64,000 nucleotides of DNA, taken from positions 372,001-436,000 of the forward strand of contig NZ_QCZK02000024.1 of assembly GCF_003347595.2 (NCBI RefSeq). Direction: 5' to 3'. Below the pieces are notes generated by a model. That model saw only the letters and a list, made by a program, of their open reading frames with translations, had not been told where the DNA came from and ran no database searches. Positions 50,851 to 58,172 of this stretch are shown in pieces; the stretch's first letter is position 1; every line of letters starts with the position of its first letter. Made by a program: the position numbers and the translations under genes. This DNA comes from Botryobacter ruber. GTDB lineage: Bacteria; Bacteroidota; Bacteroidia; Cytophagales; Hymenobacteraceae.

Positions 50851-52707
50851 ATGAGCAGCTTGAACAAAGGACAAAGAGGAGGAGCCAGGCAAACGGAGGC
50901 GGAAAAGAAAAGCCTGCGGGAGCAGATGGGCGCGCTGAAAAACCTGCCCAAGTTCTTCCGGCTGATCTGGGAAACGAGCAAAGCCATGACCATTGGCAAT
51001 CTGCTGCTGCGTGTGGTAAAAGCTGCTATTCCGCTGTCCATGCTCTACATCGGCAAGCTGATTATCGACGAGGTTATCCGGCTGATTGATGTGACGGGGG
51101 AGCGGGACCTGTCTTACCTGTGGCTGCTGGTGGCGGCGGAGCTGGGGTTGGCTGTGCTGTCGGAGCTCACGAACAGGGGCATAACGCTGCTCGACAGCCT
51201 GCTCGGCGACCTGTTCTCAAATAAAACCTCTGTTGCCCTTATAGAACATGCCGCTACCCTGGACCTGGCGCAGTTCGAAGATGCCACCTTCTACGACAAG
51301 CTGGAGCGGGCACGCCGGCAGACGCTCACGCGGGTGGTGCTGATGTCGCAGTTGCTGGCGCAGTTGCAGGACACGCTCACTATTGGCTTCCTGGCGGTTG
51401 GCCTGGTAGCTTTTAACCCCTGGCTCATCGTGATCCTGCTCATCGCGGTTATTCCGTCGTTCCTCGGCGAAACGCATTTCAACGAGCGCACCTACTCCCT
51501 CTCCCGCTCCTGGACACCCGAACGCCGCGAACTCGACTACCTGCGCTACATCGGCGCCAGCGACGAGACCGCCAAAGAAATCAAAACCTTCAACCTCTCC
51601 GGTTTCATCGCCAGCCGTTTCCGGCAGCTCTCGGACCGTTACTTCCAGCTGAACAAAAACCTGATTGTGCGGCGGGCACTGTGGGGAAGCGCCCTCTCCG
51701 CCATCGGCACCCTCTCCTACTACGCCGCTTACGTGTTCATCCTCTACCGGACCGTGACCGGAGCCATCTCGGTAGGCGACCTCACGTTCCTGGCAGGCTC
51801 CTTCAGCAGTATGCGGGGGCTGCTGCAGGGCATCATGATGCGCTTCTCACAGATTGCCGAAAGCGCCCTGTACCTGCAGGACCTCTTCGATTTCCTGGAG
51901 CTGAAGCCGCAGATAACGCCTCCTGCCAACCCGCTCCTCGTGCCCAGGCCCATCCAGCAGGGCTTTACCTTCGAGAATGTCGGCTTTAAGTATACCAACA
52001 GCGAGAAGTGGGCAGTCCGCCACCTCACGTTCCACCTGCGGGCGGGCGAAAAGCTGGCACTGGTGGGCGAAAACGGGGCAGGAAAAACCACACTGGTCAA
52101 GCTGCTCGCCCGCCTCTACGAGCCGACCGAGGGCAGAATTTTATTAGACGGGATTAACCTGCGGGAGTACGACCTCAACGACCTCCGCCACCAGGTAGGC
52201 ATCATTTTCCAGGACTACGTACGCTTTCAGATGAGCGCCTCCGACAACATTGCCATTGGCCAGATCAGCGACATCAGCAACAAAGACCGCATCCAGGGCT
52301 CCGCGCAGAAAAGCCTTGCCGACACCGTAATCAGCCGCCTCCCGGATGGCTATGAGCAGGTGCTGGGGAAACGCTTTGCCAAGGGCGTGGAGCTGTCGGG
52401 AGGCGAATGGCAGAAGGTAGCACTGGCCCGTGCCTACATGCGCGACGCCCAGCTGCTGATACTCGACGAACCAACCTCTGCCCTCGATGCCCGTGCCGAA
52501 CACGAAGTATTCCTCCGCTTCTCGGAACTGATAGCAGGCAAAACAGCAGTACTTATCTCCCACCGCTTCTCCACCGTCCGCATGGCCGACCGCATCCTGT
52601 TCCTGGAGCAGGGCCAGCTGAAGGAGCTTGGCTCGCACGAGGAACTGCTGGCGCAGGGCGGAAAGTATGCAGAGCTGTTTACGCTGCAGGCGAAGGGCTA
52701 TTTGTAA
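50851..52707 (+). CDS. ABC exporter, fused membrane and ATPase domains
   Basis: The 618-residue half-transporter has six membrane spans in residues 45-330 and a nucleotide-binding domain at about 365-610. Walker A is GENGAGKTT at about 405-413, the Q-loop is in GIIFQDYVRFQMS, the signature LSGGEWQKVALARA at about 513-526, Walker B LLILDEPTSALD at about 536-547 and the H-loop ISHRFST. A homodimeric type I exporter for lipid, peptide or drug is likely; the substrate is not evident. The charged start MSSLNKGQRGGARQTEAEKK is cytoplasmic. It is bounded on the right by the right-hand repeat array. Confidence 0.93.
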   Translation: MSSLNKGQRGGARQTEAEKKSLREQMGALKNLPKFFRLIWETSKAMTIGNLLLRVVKAAIPLSMLYIGKLIIDEVIRLIDVTGERDLSYLWLLVAAELGLAVLSELTNRGITLLDSLLGDLFSNKTSVALIEHAATLDLAQFEDATFYDKLERARRQTLTRVVLMSQLLAQLQDTLTIGFLAVGLVAFNPWLIVILLIAVIPSFLGETHFNERTYSLSRSWTPERRELDYLRYIGASDETAKEIKTFNLSGFIASRFRQLSDRYFQLNKNLIVRRALWGSALSAIGTLSYYAAYVFILYRTVTGAISVGDLTFLAGSFSSMRGLLQGIMMRFSQIAESALYLQDLFDFLELKPQITPPANPLLVPRPIQQGFTFENVGFKYTNSEKWAVRHLTFHLRAGEKLALVGENGAGKTTLVKLLARLYEPTEGRILLDGINLREYDLNDLRHQVGIIFQDYVRFQMSASDNIAIGQISDISNKDRIQGSAQKSLADTVISRLPDGYEQVLGKRFAKGVELSGGEWQKVALARAYMRDAQLLILDEPTSALDARAEHEVFLRFSELIAGKTAVLISHRFSTVRMADRILFLEQGQLKELGSHEELLAQGGKYAELFTLQAKGYL

Positions 52708-52715
52708 GTTTGGGA

Positions 52716-52761
52716 GGTAGAGAGTTAGAGAGTTAGAGAGTTTGGGAGGTAGAGAGTTAGA
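52716..52761 (+). repeat. GTTTGGGAGGTAGAGAGTTAGA element, right (tandem)
   Basis: The block repeats AGAGAGTT several times between two copies of TTTGGGAGGTAGAGAGTTAG. It is the reverse complement of the element at 44973-45005. Confidence 0.7.
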
Positions 52762-52824
52762 AATTTTGTAGGGGTTGAAAATCTTCAACCCTGTCAGAGA
52801 GTTTGAGATTGTAATGTCCATTAT

Positions 52825-52970
52825 CTGTAGAGACGCGGTGCCCGCGTCTCCTGCACGAAACACAAACAAACCAAATCCTGTTATTCCTTAAATCTTCTTA
52901 ATCTTGTTCAGACAAACCTAATCCTGGAAATTCTAAAATTCTGTAAATCCTGATTCAGACAAAAAATCAA
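52825..52970 (-). repeat. Right arm of long GGATTT-type inverted repeat
   Basis: Begins CTGTAGAGACGCGGTGCCCG and ends GATTCAGACAAAAAATCAA. Reverse-complemented it matches 44789-44946 almost base for base, including a perfect 33-base core around the GACGCGGGCACCGCGTC block. Confidence 0.8.
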
Positions 52971-53000
52971 CAGTTCAGGCATTCCTCCACGTGGAACACA

Positions 53001-53028
53001 GGAGCAGCGGGTGTGGTGGCAGGAGCAG
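53001..53028 (+). repeat. REP-like element, copy 15 (outer end of right array)
   Basis: GGAGCAGCGGGTGTGGTGGC followed by AGGAGCAG. Two GGAGCAG heptamers flank the core. It ends 6 bases before the SLC13 permease stop codon. Confidence 0.8.
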
Positions 53029-53034
53029 AAAACT

Positions 53035-54816
53035 TTAAAACGGGAAAAAGTATGGAATGATAAGCGAAGCGAGCAGCCAGTAGAGCAGGTTCAGGGGAGT
53101 TCCTACTTTCAGGTAGTCGGAGAATTTGTAGTTGCCGGGGCCATAGATCATGGTGTTGGTCTGGTAGCCCATGGGTGTCATGAAACTGAGGGAAGCGGCA
53201 TAGGCAACGGCCATCAGGAAGGGCCGGGCGCTTACGCCTAACTCATGGGCTGTAACAATCGCAATAGGCGCCAGCAGCGCGGCTGTCGCGTTGTTCGACA
53301 TGAAGTTGGTGATCATGAAGGTGATGAAGAAGAACACCGACAGCAGCGCGTGGGGCCCGTACTCCCCAACCGAATGAATCAGGAAGTGTGAGAGGTAACT
53401 GGCTGCGCCTGTCTTTTCGAGTGCGGCCCCCATCGAAAGCACGCCTGCCAGCATGAAAATAACTTTCCAGTCGATGGCCTTGTACAGCTCGTCGACCTTG
53501 ATGCATTTAAAGGCAATCAGCAGGATAACGCCAATGATCGAACTGAGCACGATCGGCATCAGGCCGGTGGCTGCTGCCGCCACAATGCCCACACTGATAG
53601 ACAATACCGGAATAATTTTGCTGAAGTCGTAGTGGCTGCGGTCTGTTTCGGAAATAATAAGCAAATCCTCGTTTCGGCGCAGTTTGGCCGCCTGATCTTT
53701 GTCGGCTGCAATCAGCAGCACATCGCCGGCCGATAACTTGGTGTGGGTCAGTTTCTCGTGCAGGATTTCGTTACGGTGGCGTATGGCCAGCACCGTAGCG
53801 CCATAGTTCGAAGACCTGAAATCCAGCTCCTTCAGCGACCGTGTCTGCATGTAAGAGTTGGGCGTAACAATGGCTTCGTAGAGTTTGGCGTCCGCGTTGC
53901 GCAAATCCTTGTCGCGGAACTTGCGCTCCGACTTCAGTTCTATCCCTTTTTCCTCTTTCAGCTTTTTCAGCTTCTCCACATCGCACCGCACCTTCAGCAC
54001 ATCGTTGGCGTGCAGGATGGTATCGGGGGCAGGCTTGAATTTATTTTTTTTGCCACGGCCAATCATCAGCACGTCCATGTCGAGGTTCTGCACCAGGCCC
54101 GACCGCTGCAGGGGCATTCCGACGGATGGCGATTCAGGCAGCAGGACAATTTCGGTCAGGTAATCGCCCATGCCAAAACTCTCGGTCAGGTTTTTGGCCT
54201 GCTTGCGGCTGGGCAGCAGGTGGCGACCTACAAAAAACATGTAAACAATGCCTACCAGCAAAAACAGAACACCTGCCGGTGTAAACTCAAACATGCGCAA
54301 TGGCGCCTCGCCCTGTGCCAGGGCAATACCACTTACCAGTATGTTGGTGGAGGTGCCGATAAGGGTACATATCCCGCCCATCAGCGCCCCGAACGAGAGG
54401 GGCATCAGCAGCTTGGAAGGACTGATCCGGATGTCGCGGCACACCTGTATGATGACCGGCATCAGCAAAGCTACCACAGCCGTATCGTTTATAAACGCAG
54501 ACAGGCAACCGGAAATAACCATGACTGCCAGCAGGCAAAGCAGGTAGCTTTTTCGCCCTACCCGTGTCAGAAGATAACCCACGTTACTCAGTGCTCCTGA
54601 CTTAAAAATACAGACACTGACGATAAACATGGCACCAACAGTGATGGTAGCAGGATTGCTGAAGCCCGCCAGGCCTTCGGCAGGGGTCAGGATGCCTGTT
54701 ATCATAAACAGGGTCATGATAAAAACGGCAACAGCATCTATGGGGAAGCGGTCACTGATAAACAGCACAATGGCCAGGGTGATAATAGCCAGTACAATGC
54801 CGATTTCAAGTGTCAT
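53035..54816 (-). CDS. SLC13-type permease with two RCK/TrkA-C domains
   Basis: The 593-residue protein has membrane halves at about 1-185 and 400-593, each with five to six spans. FINDTAVVALLMPVI and FMSNNATAALLAPIAIV are the paired substrate/sodium-binding Asn-Thr-containing hairpins, and GTSTNILVSGIAL lies in the first half. In between, at about 205-290 and 300-385, are two TrkA-C-type domains (EIVLLPESPSVGMPLQRSGL; YEAIVTPNSYMQTRSLKEL). Relatives carry dicarboxylates, sulfate or citrate; the central domains suggest ligand control. It is convergent with the exporter gene. Confidence 0.9.
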   Translation of the reverse strand: MTLEIGIVLAIITLAIVLFISDRFPIDAVAVFIMTLFMITGILTPAEGLAGFSNPATITVGAMFIVSVCIFKSGALSNVGYLLTRVGRKSYLLCLLAVMVISGCLSAFINDTAVVALLMPVIIQVCRDIRISPSKLLMPLSFGALMGGICTLIGTSTNILVSGIALAQGEAPLRMFEFTPAGVLFLLVGIVYMFFVGRHLLPSRKQAKNLTESFGMGDYLTEIVLLPESPSVGMPLQRSGLVQNLDMDVLMIGRGKKNKFKPAPDTILHANDVLKVRCDVEKLKKLKEEKGIELKSERKFRDKDLRNADAKLYEAIVTPNSYMQTRSLKELDFRSSNYGATVLAIRHRNEILHEKLTHTKLSAGDVLLIAADKDQAAKLRRNEDLLIISETDRSHYDFSKIIPVLSISVGIVAAAATGLMPIVLSSIIGVILLIAFKCIKVDELYKAIDWKVIFMLAGVLSMGAALEKTGAASYLSHFLIHSVGEYGPHALLSVFFFITFMITNFMSNNATAALLAPIAIVTAHELGVSARPFLMAVAYAASLSFMTPMGYQTNTMIYGPGNYKFSDYLKVGTPLNLLYWLLASLIIPYFFPF

Positions 54817-55021
54817 TTATGCAGGAATAATAAAGCTCTGGCAAAAGAAGCTTACTATATTACCAGTATTGAAGCACCAGGACTTCAATTACCAGATAAT
54901 TAATGTATAATCACTTTAAAGTATGCCATTACGGGTGCAAAGGCAGTCGTAACGGAAGTTAAATATACAGATATTATCTTCACTGCAAACTAATTTACGA
55001 TATTAATGTGCAGAAATATTT

Positions 55022-55465
55022 TTACTGGTTACCGGACAAAATATTGTTAAGTCCTTCTTCTGCAGCTTGTGCGGACGCAAACTTTTTGAGGGGTATGGCT
55101 GATTTGTAATACATTTCATCAGCCTGGAGTGTGGCTATTTTATCGGTGGGGCCTATTTGTGCCAGCAGCAGCACACCTGCTTCCAGCATCATACGCCGGG
55201 CTTCCTGGTGCAGCGTATTTAACTCCTGCGGCTGGGTAAGCATCGACGAAAAATCGGCCAGTACCGTGAAACCCGGCATGGTGAGCAACAAAATGCGCTT
55301 CCAGTCACTTAGAAAATTGGGTACGGCTTCTTTATTTTTCCAAAAACCACGAATGGTAAAATAAATACGATTTTTAGATAAATCGTACAACAGGCCATAG
55401 CACGTATTATCTGCTACGCTGAATTTGGATTTAACCGCATCTTTTTGCTTTTCGTTAGTTATCAT
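55022..55465 (-). CDS. STAS/SpoIIAA-like protein
   Basis: The 147-residue protein contains a STAS-like alternation: KNRIYFTIRGFWKNKEAVPNFLSDWKRILLL, PGFTVLADFSSMLTQPQELNTLHQEARRMMLEAGVLLLAQIGPTDKIATLQADEMYYKSA. The pattern beta-alpha-beta-alpha is the SpoIIAA-like fold, but no conserved Ser-containing phospho-loop is clear, so this is a tentative family assignment. It is monocistronic with a TAnnTTTG element upstream. Confidence 0.65.
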   Translation of the reverse strand: MITNEKQKDAVKSKFSVADNTCYGLLYDLSKNRIYFTIRGFWKNKEAVPNFLSDWKRILLLTMPGFTVLADFSSMLTQPQELNTLHQEARRMMLEAGVLLLAQIGPTDKIATLQADEMYYKSAIPLKKFASAQAAEEGLNNILSGNQ

Positions 55466-55492
55466 AATGTATTCTTCTTACGAAGAAAAACA

Positions 55493-55500
55493 CAAACATA
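55493..55500 (-). promoter_or_regulatory. Probable -7 promoter element of the STAS-like gene
   Basis: The minus strand reads TATGTTTG (TAnnTTTG), 27 bases upstream of the ATG. Confidence 0.4.
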
Positions 55501-55696
55501 CTTATACATTATCAAGCAGTTATTGAATTTTTAGCCTAAAATATACTATTTCACACAAAAACTACCGGCTTACTACCTAATAATCAACAATATATATTTT
55601 CTTATATACAAAATCTAAAATACATTAGCCAAACCCGTTTCGGGTTTGGCCTGAAAGGCAAATAACCTCACCTGTTCCCGTTGTAAAAGTGTTGGT

Positions 55697-55725
55697 GTGC
55701 TGAGGCAGTGGTGGCTGGTGCAGCA
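55697..55725 (+). repeat. REP-like element, copy 16
   Basis: GTGCTGAGGCAGTGGTGGCT followed by GGTGCAGCAA, with the GTGGTGGC core. Confidence 0.6.
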
Positions 55726-55797
55726 AAACAGAAGGGCTTTCTTATACAATCATTCAGTTGGCTCTTCTCCATGAATTATCAGAGTAGTGTTATCTCG

Positions 55798-55855
55798 ACC
55801 GCAGGGAGAGATCTGAAATTCATAACTTCTGCGTTACCAGATCTCTCCCTGCGGT
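55798..55855. repeat. Perfect 18-bp stem hairpin (ACCGCAGGGAGAGATCTG)
   Basis: ACCGCAGGGAGAGATCTG (55798-55815) is exactly complementary to CAGATCTCTCCCTGCGGT (55838-55855) with a 22-base loop. The phrase TCTCCCTGCGGTACCAATGA resembles a dispersed intergenic element of many Bacteroidota. Confidence 0.75.
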
Positions 55856-55924
55856 ACCAATGACAAAAAATAGTGTGAAATGAAAAGTAATTCTGAAAAT
55901 TGCCTGCAAGGCCTGTAATCCGGT

Positions 55925-55956
55925 CTGCAGTTCCTGCCACCACTGCCTCTGCTCCT
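55925..55956 (-). repeat. REP-like element, copy 17
   Basis: On the minus strand: AGGAGCAGAGGCAGTGGTGG followed by CAGGAACTGCAG. It ends 3 bases beyond the fasciclin gene's stop. Confidence 0.7.
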
Positions 55957-55958
55957 CT

Positions 55959-56441
55959 TTACAAAGTCATTACTTTATTTAGCTCGTGCAGCACCCCGTT
56001 TTGTAACTGCTGGTCTGCCTGCACAATACGCACGCCATTGAGTAAAGTCTCTCCTTTTTTGCGACAAACCCGGATCTTCTCGCCGCTCAGGGTTTCTACC
56101 TGCGCTCCGTCTTTAAAATCCTTCTCCAGGTAATTGCCTCTTAAAATATGCCCTGATAATACCGTTTTGATTTTATCAGGCGATTCGCTCTTTAACGCTG
56201 CCAGCGATGCTTCTGAAGGAGCCAGCAACGTAAAGTTATCTTCGTTGGAAAGAATGGCAATCAGTCCGGCGGTGGTTAAAAGCTCTGCCAGCACAGGCCG
56301 GTTATCTATTACAAACTGTAAAAGGGAAGGATTCTGCGGCGGAACAGGAGTGATGGCATGCGCATACAAGCGCGGGCAACTGGCTACAATAAATACAATT
56401 AGAACCAGGTTATAAACTATATTTTTATATAATGCTTTCAT
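55959..56441 (-). CDS. Secreted fasciclin-domain protein
   Basis: The 160-residue protein has a signal peptide (about 1-28, ending LYAHA) and one FAS1 domain: LLQFVIDNRPVLAELLTTAGLIAILSNEDNFTLLAPSEASLAAL, then LSGHILRGNYLEKDFKDGAQVETLSGEKI, and IVQADQQLQNGVLHELNKVMTL, matching FAS1 boxes H1 and H2. Such domains usually mediate adhesion at the cell surface; here it may be periplasmic. It is a single gene. Confidence 0.88.
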   Translation of the reverse strand: MKALYKNIVYNLVLIVFIVASCPRLYAHAITPVPPQNPSLLQFVIDNRPVLAELLTTAGLIAILSNEDNFTLLAPSEASLAALKSESPDKIKTVLSGHILRGNYLEKDFKDGAQVETLSGEKIRVCRKKGETLLNGVRIVQADQQLQNGVLHELNKVMTL

Positions 56442-56534
56442 GTCTTAAAATGCTTACTGCTGTCTATATTCAGTACGCATTTTAAGACTAAAAGGTAAAT
56501 ACCTGGAAGTGATTATACTATAAAAAATACAAAA

Positions 56535-57164
56535 TCAGAACAAACTCCAGTTACTGATCTGCTCAATAAAGAGCGGCCCCGCCTTGGGCACCAGCGCCAG
56601 GCTGAGGATAAAACCGTACAAAGCGCCGAATAAGTGGGCATCGTGGTTGATGTTGTCGCCCATGCGTTTGCCCTGGTAGTAAGAGTAGATAATGTAGAGG
56701 ATGCCGAGGATAAAGCCAGGAATACACAGCAGCGCATACAGACAAATATCATCTGTCGGGAAAAAGAGAATACTGGCAAACACCACAGCAGCCACCCCAC
56801 CAGAGGCACCTAAGGCGCGGTAACCCGGGTCGTGCCGGTGCTTGATATAGGTTGGAATATCCGATACGACAATCGCGCCCAGGTACAGGAGCAGGTAGAG
56901 CAGGATGCCGACGGTTGGGCCAAACACGTAGCTGAAAATGTACTCCACATTACTGCCAAAGAAGTAAAGCGTGAACATGTTGAAGAACAGGTGCGTGAAG
57001 TCGGCATGCAGAAAGCCCGAGGTAAGAAAGCGGTGCCAGGAGTTGTCGCGCTCTACGCGGTAGGGTTCAAAAATCCAGTTGCGCATCAGGTCGTGATTTT
57101 GCCAGGCATACCACGAAATACCAACCGTAACGATGATGATGACAAGGGTAACGTCTAAATCCAT
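56535..57164 (-). CDS. Rhomboid family intramembrane serine protease
   Basis: The 209-residue protein has six membrane spans. HADFTHLFFNMFTLYFFG (about 53-70) is the conserved HxxxN region, LGASGGVAAVVFA contains the catalytic Ser121, and His177 in HLFGALYG is its partner. Rhomboids cleave single-span membrane proteins within the bilayer; substrates cannot be predicted. The polyprenyl synthetase gene is 27 bases upstream on the same strand, so cotranscription is possible. Confidence 0.92.
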   Translation of the reverse strand: MDLDVTLVIIIVTVGISWYAWQNHDLMRNWIFEPYRVERDNSWHRFLTSGFLHADFTHLFFNMFTLYFFGSNVEYIFSYVFGPTVGILLYLLLYLGAIVVSDIPTYIKHRHDPGYRALGASGGVAAVVFASILFFPTDDICLYALLCIPGFILGILYIIYSYYQGKRMGDNINHDAHLFGALYGFILSLALVPKAGPLFIEQISNWSLF

Positions 57165-57191
57165 TCCGGAGAATTATTTTTTTAAAGTAAA

Positions 57192-58166
57192 TTAACTGTC
57201 GCGCTCCATAAGCTGCATGGCCAGGCCGCGAAGCGCTGCTTTACGGGCGTCAGGCACCTGCACAGCACACAGGTGCTGCAACGCTTTCTGGAAGTAGAGA
57301 TCTATCTGCTCTTCGGTCTGCTGCCGGAGGTCCAGCGCATTATAAACAGCTGTTACAGCCTCCACTTTTTCTAAGGCTATGGCTGCATTGGTCTGGTGCC
57401 GCCAGCATGTTAGCACGTCCAGTTGTTGCGGGTTTGCCTGTTCCAGGGCCGTCAGCATCAGGAAGGTCTTTTTATCAGAGAGAATGTCGCCGCCTACCTG
57501 TTTGCCGAACTTGGCTTTGTCGCCATACACATCGAGCAGGTCGTCGCGGAGCTGGAAGGCAATGCCGATGTTGTTGCCGAAGGCTTTGAGGTGTTCGGCA
57601 TCCTCTTCCGGTGCCCCTTGCAGGATAGCACCCAGTTCGAGGCTGAAGCCCAGGAGCACGGCTGTCTTGAGCGTGATCATTTGGATGTATTCGTCGATGC
57701 TTACCTGCTCGCGCTGCTCAAAGTTCATGTCGATCTGCTGCCCTTCGCACACCTGGGCGGCTGTTTCGGAGAACTTCTGCAGTACCGTCGCCAGCTTATC
57801 AGGCGCAATGCCAAAGAGCAGTTGGTAGGCGCGCACCAGCATCACGTCGCCGCTGAGGATGGCGGTGTTGGCGTTCCATTTTTCGTGCACGGTTTGCTGC
57901 CCGCGGCGCAGCGGCGCCTTGTCCATGATGTCGTCGTGCATGAGCGTGAAGTTGTGGAAAACCTCTACTGCTGCGGCAGGCAACAATGCGTTTTCCACAT
58001 CCTCGTCGTACATTTTTGCCGCTAAAAGCACCAGCAGCGGGCGAATTCGTTTTCCGCCCAGCGACATGATGTAGCGTATGGGTTCGTAAAGTTCCGCCGG
58101 GTTTTCGCCGTAGCGAAGTGTTGATAAGGTTTGATTCAGTTTATCAGACAGTACTGCGATATCCAC
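57192..58166 (-). CDS. Polyprenyl synthetase (trans-isoprenyl diphosphate synthase)
   Basis: The 324-residue protein carries the first Asp-rich motif DDIMD at 78-82 and the second, DDLLD at 208-212, plus GGKRIRPLLVLLAA at 37-50. It extends allylic diphosphates with isopentenyl diphosphate. Chain length (farnesyl, geranylgeranyl or longer, as for quinone side chains) cannot be decided by eye. It is directly downstream of rnr (6 bases), so rnr, this gene and the rhomboid gene may form an operon. Confidence 0.93.
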   Translation of the reverse strand: MDIAVLSDKLNQTLSTLRYGENPAELYEPIRYIMSLGGKRIRPLLVLLAAKMYDEDVENALLPAAAVEVFHNFTLMHDDIMDKAPLRRGQQTVHEKWNANTAILSGDVMLVRAYQLLFGIAPDKLATVLQKFSETAAQVCEGQQIDMNFEQREQVSIDEYIQMITLKTAVLLGFSLELGAILQGAPEEDAEHLKAFGNNIGIAFQLRDDLLDVYGDKAKFGKQVGGDILSDKKTFLMLTALEQANPQQLDVLTCWRHQTNAAIALEKVEAVTAVYNALDLRQQTEEQIDLYFQKALQHLCAVQVPDARKAALRGLAMQLMERDS

Positions 58167-58172
58167 AAAAAT

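Larger units (their letters stand above)
52708..53034. other. 327-base repeat array right of the exporter (mirror of 44.7 kb)
   Basis: In order it holds a tandem AGAGAGTT block, a GTAGGGGTTGAAAATCTTCA hairpin with ACCCT, the right GGATTT-type arm, and REP-like copy 15. The order is the mirror image of the left array. Confidence 0.75.
55466..55958. other. 493-base intergenic stretch with hairpin and REP-like pair
   Basis: It is AT-rich to 55670, then holds REP-like copies 16 and 17 in inverted orientation, with a long perfect hairpin (55798-55855) between them. There is no gene. Confidence 0.6.

Noticed and set aside
44719..53028. Composite transposon reading of the mirrored arrays
   Set aside because: No transposase lies inside either arm or in the enclosed block, and no clear target duplication is visible, so a transposon is not claimed.
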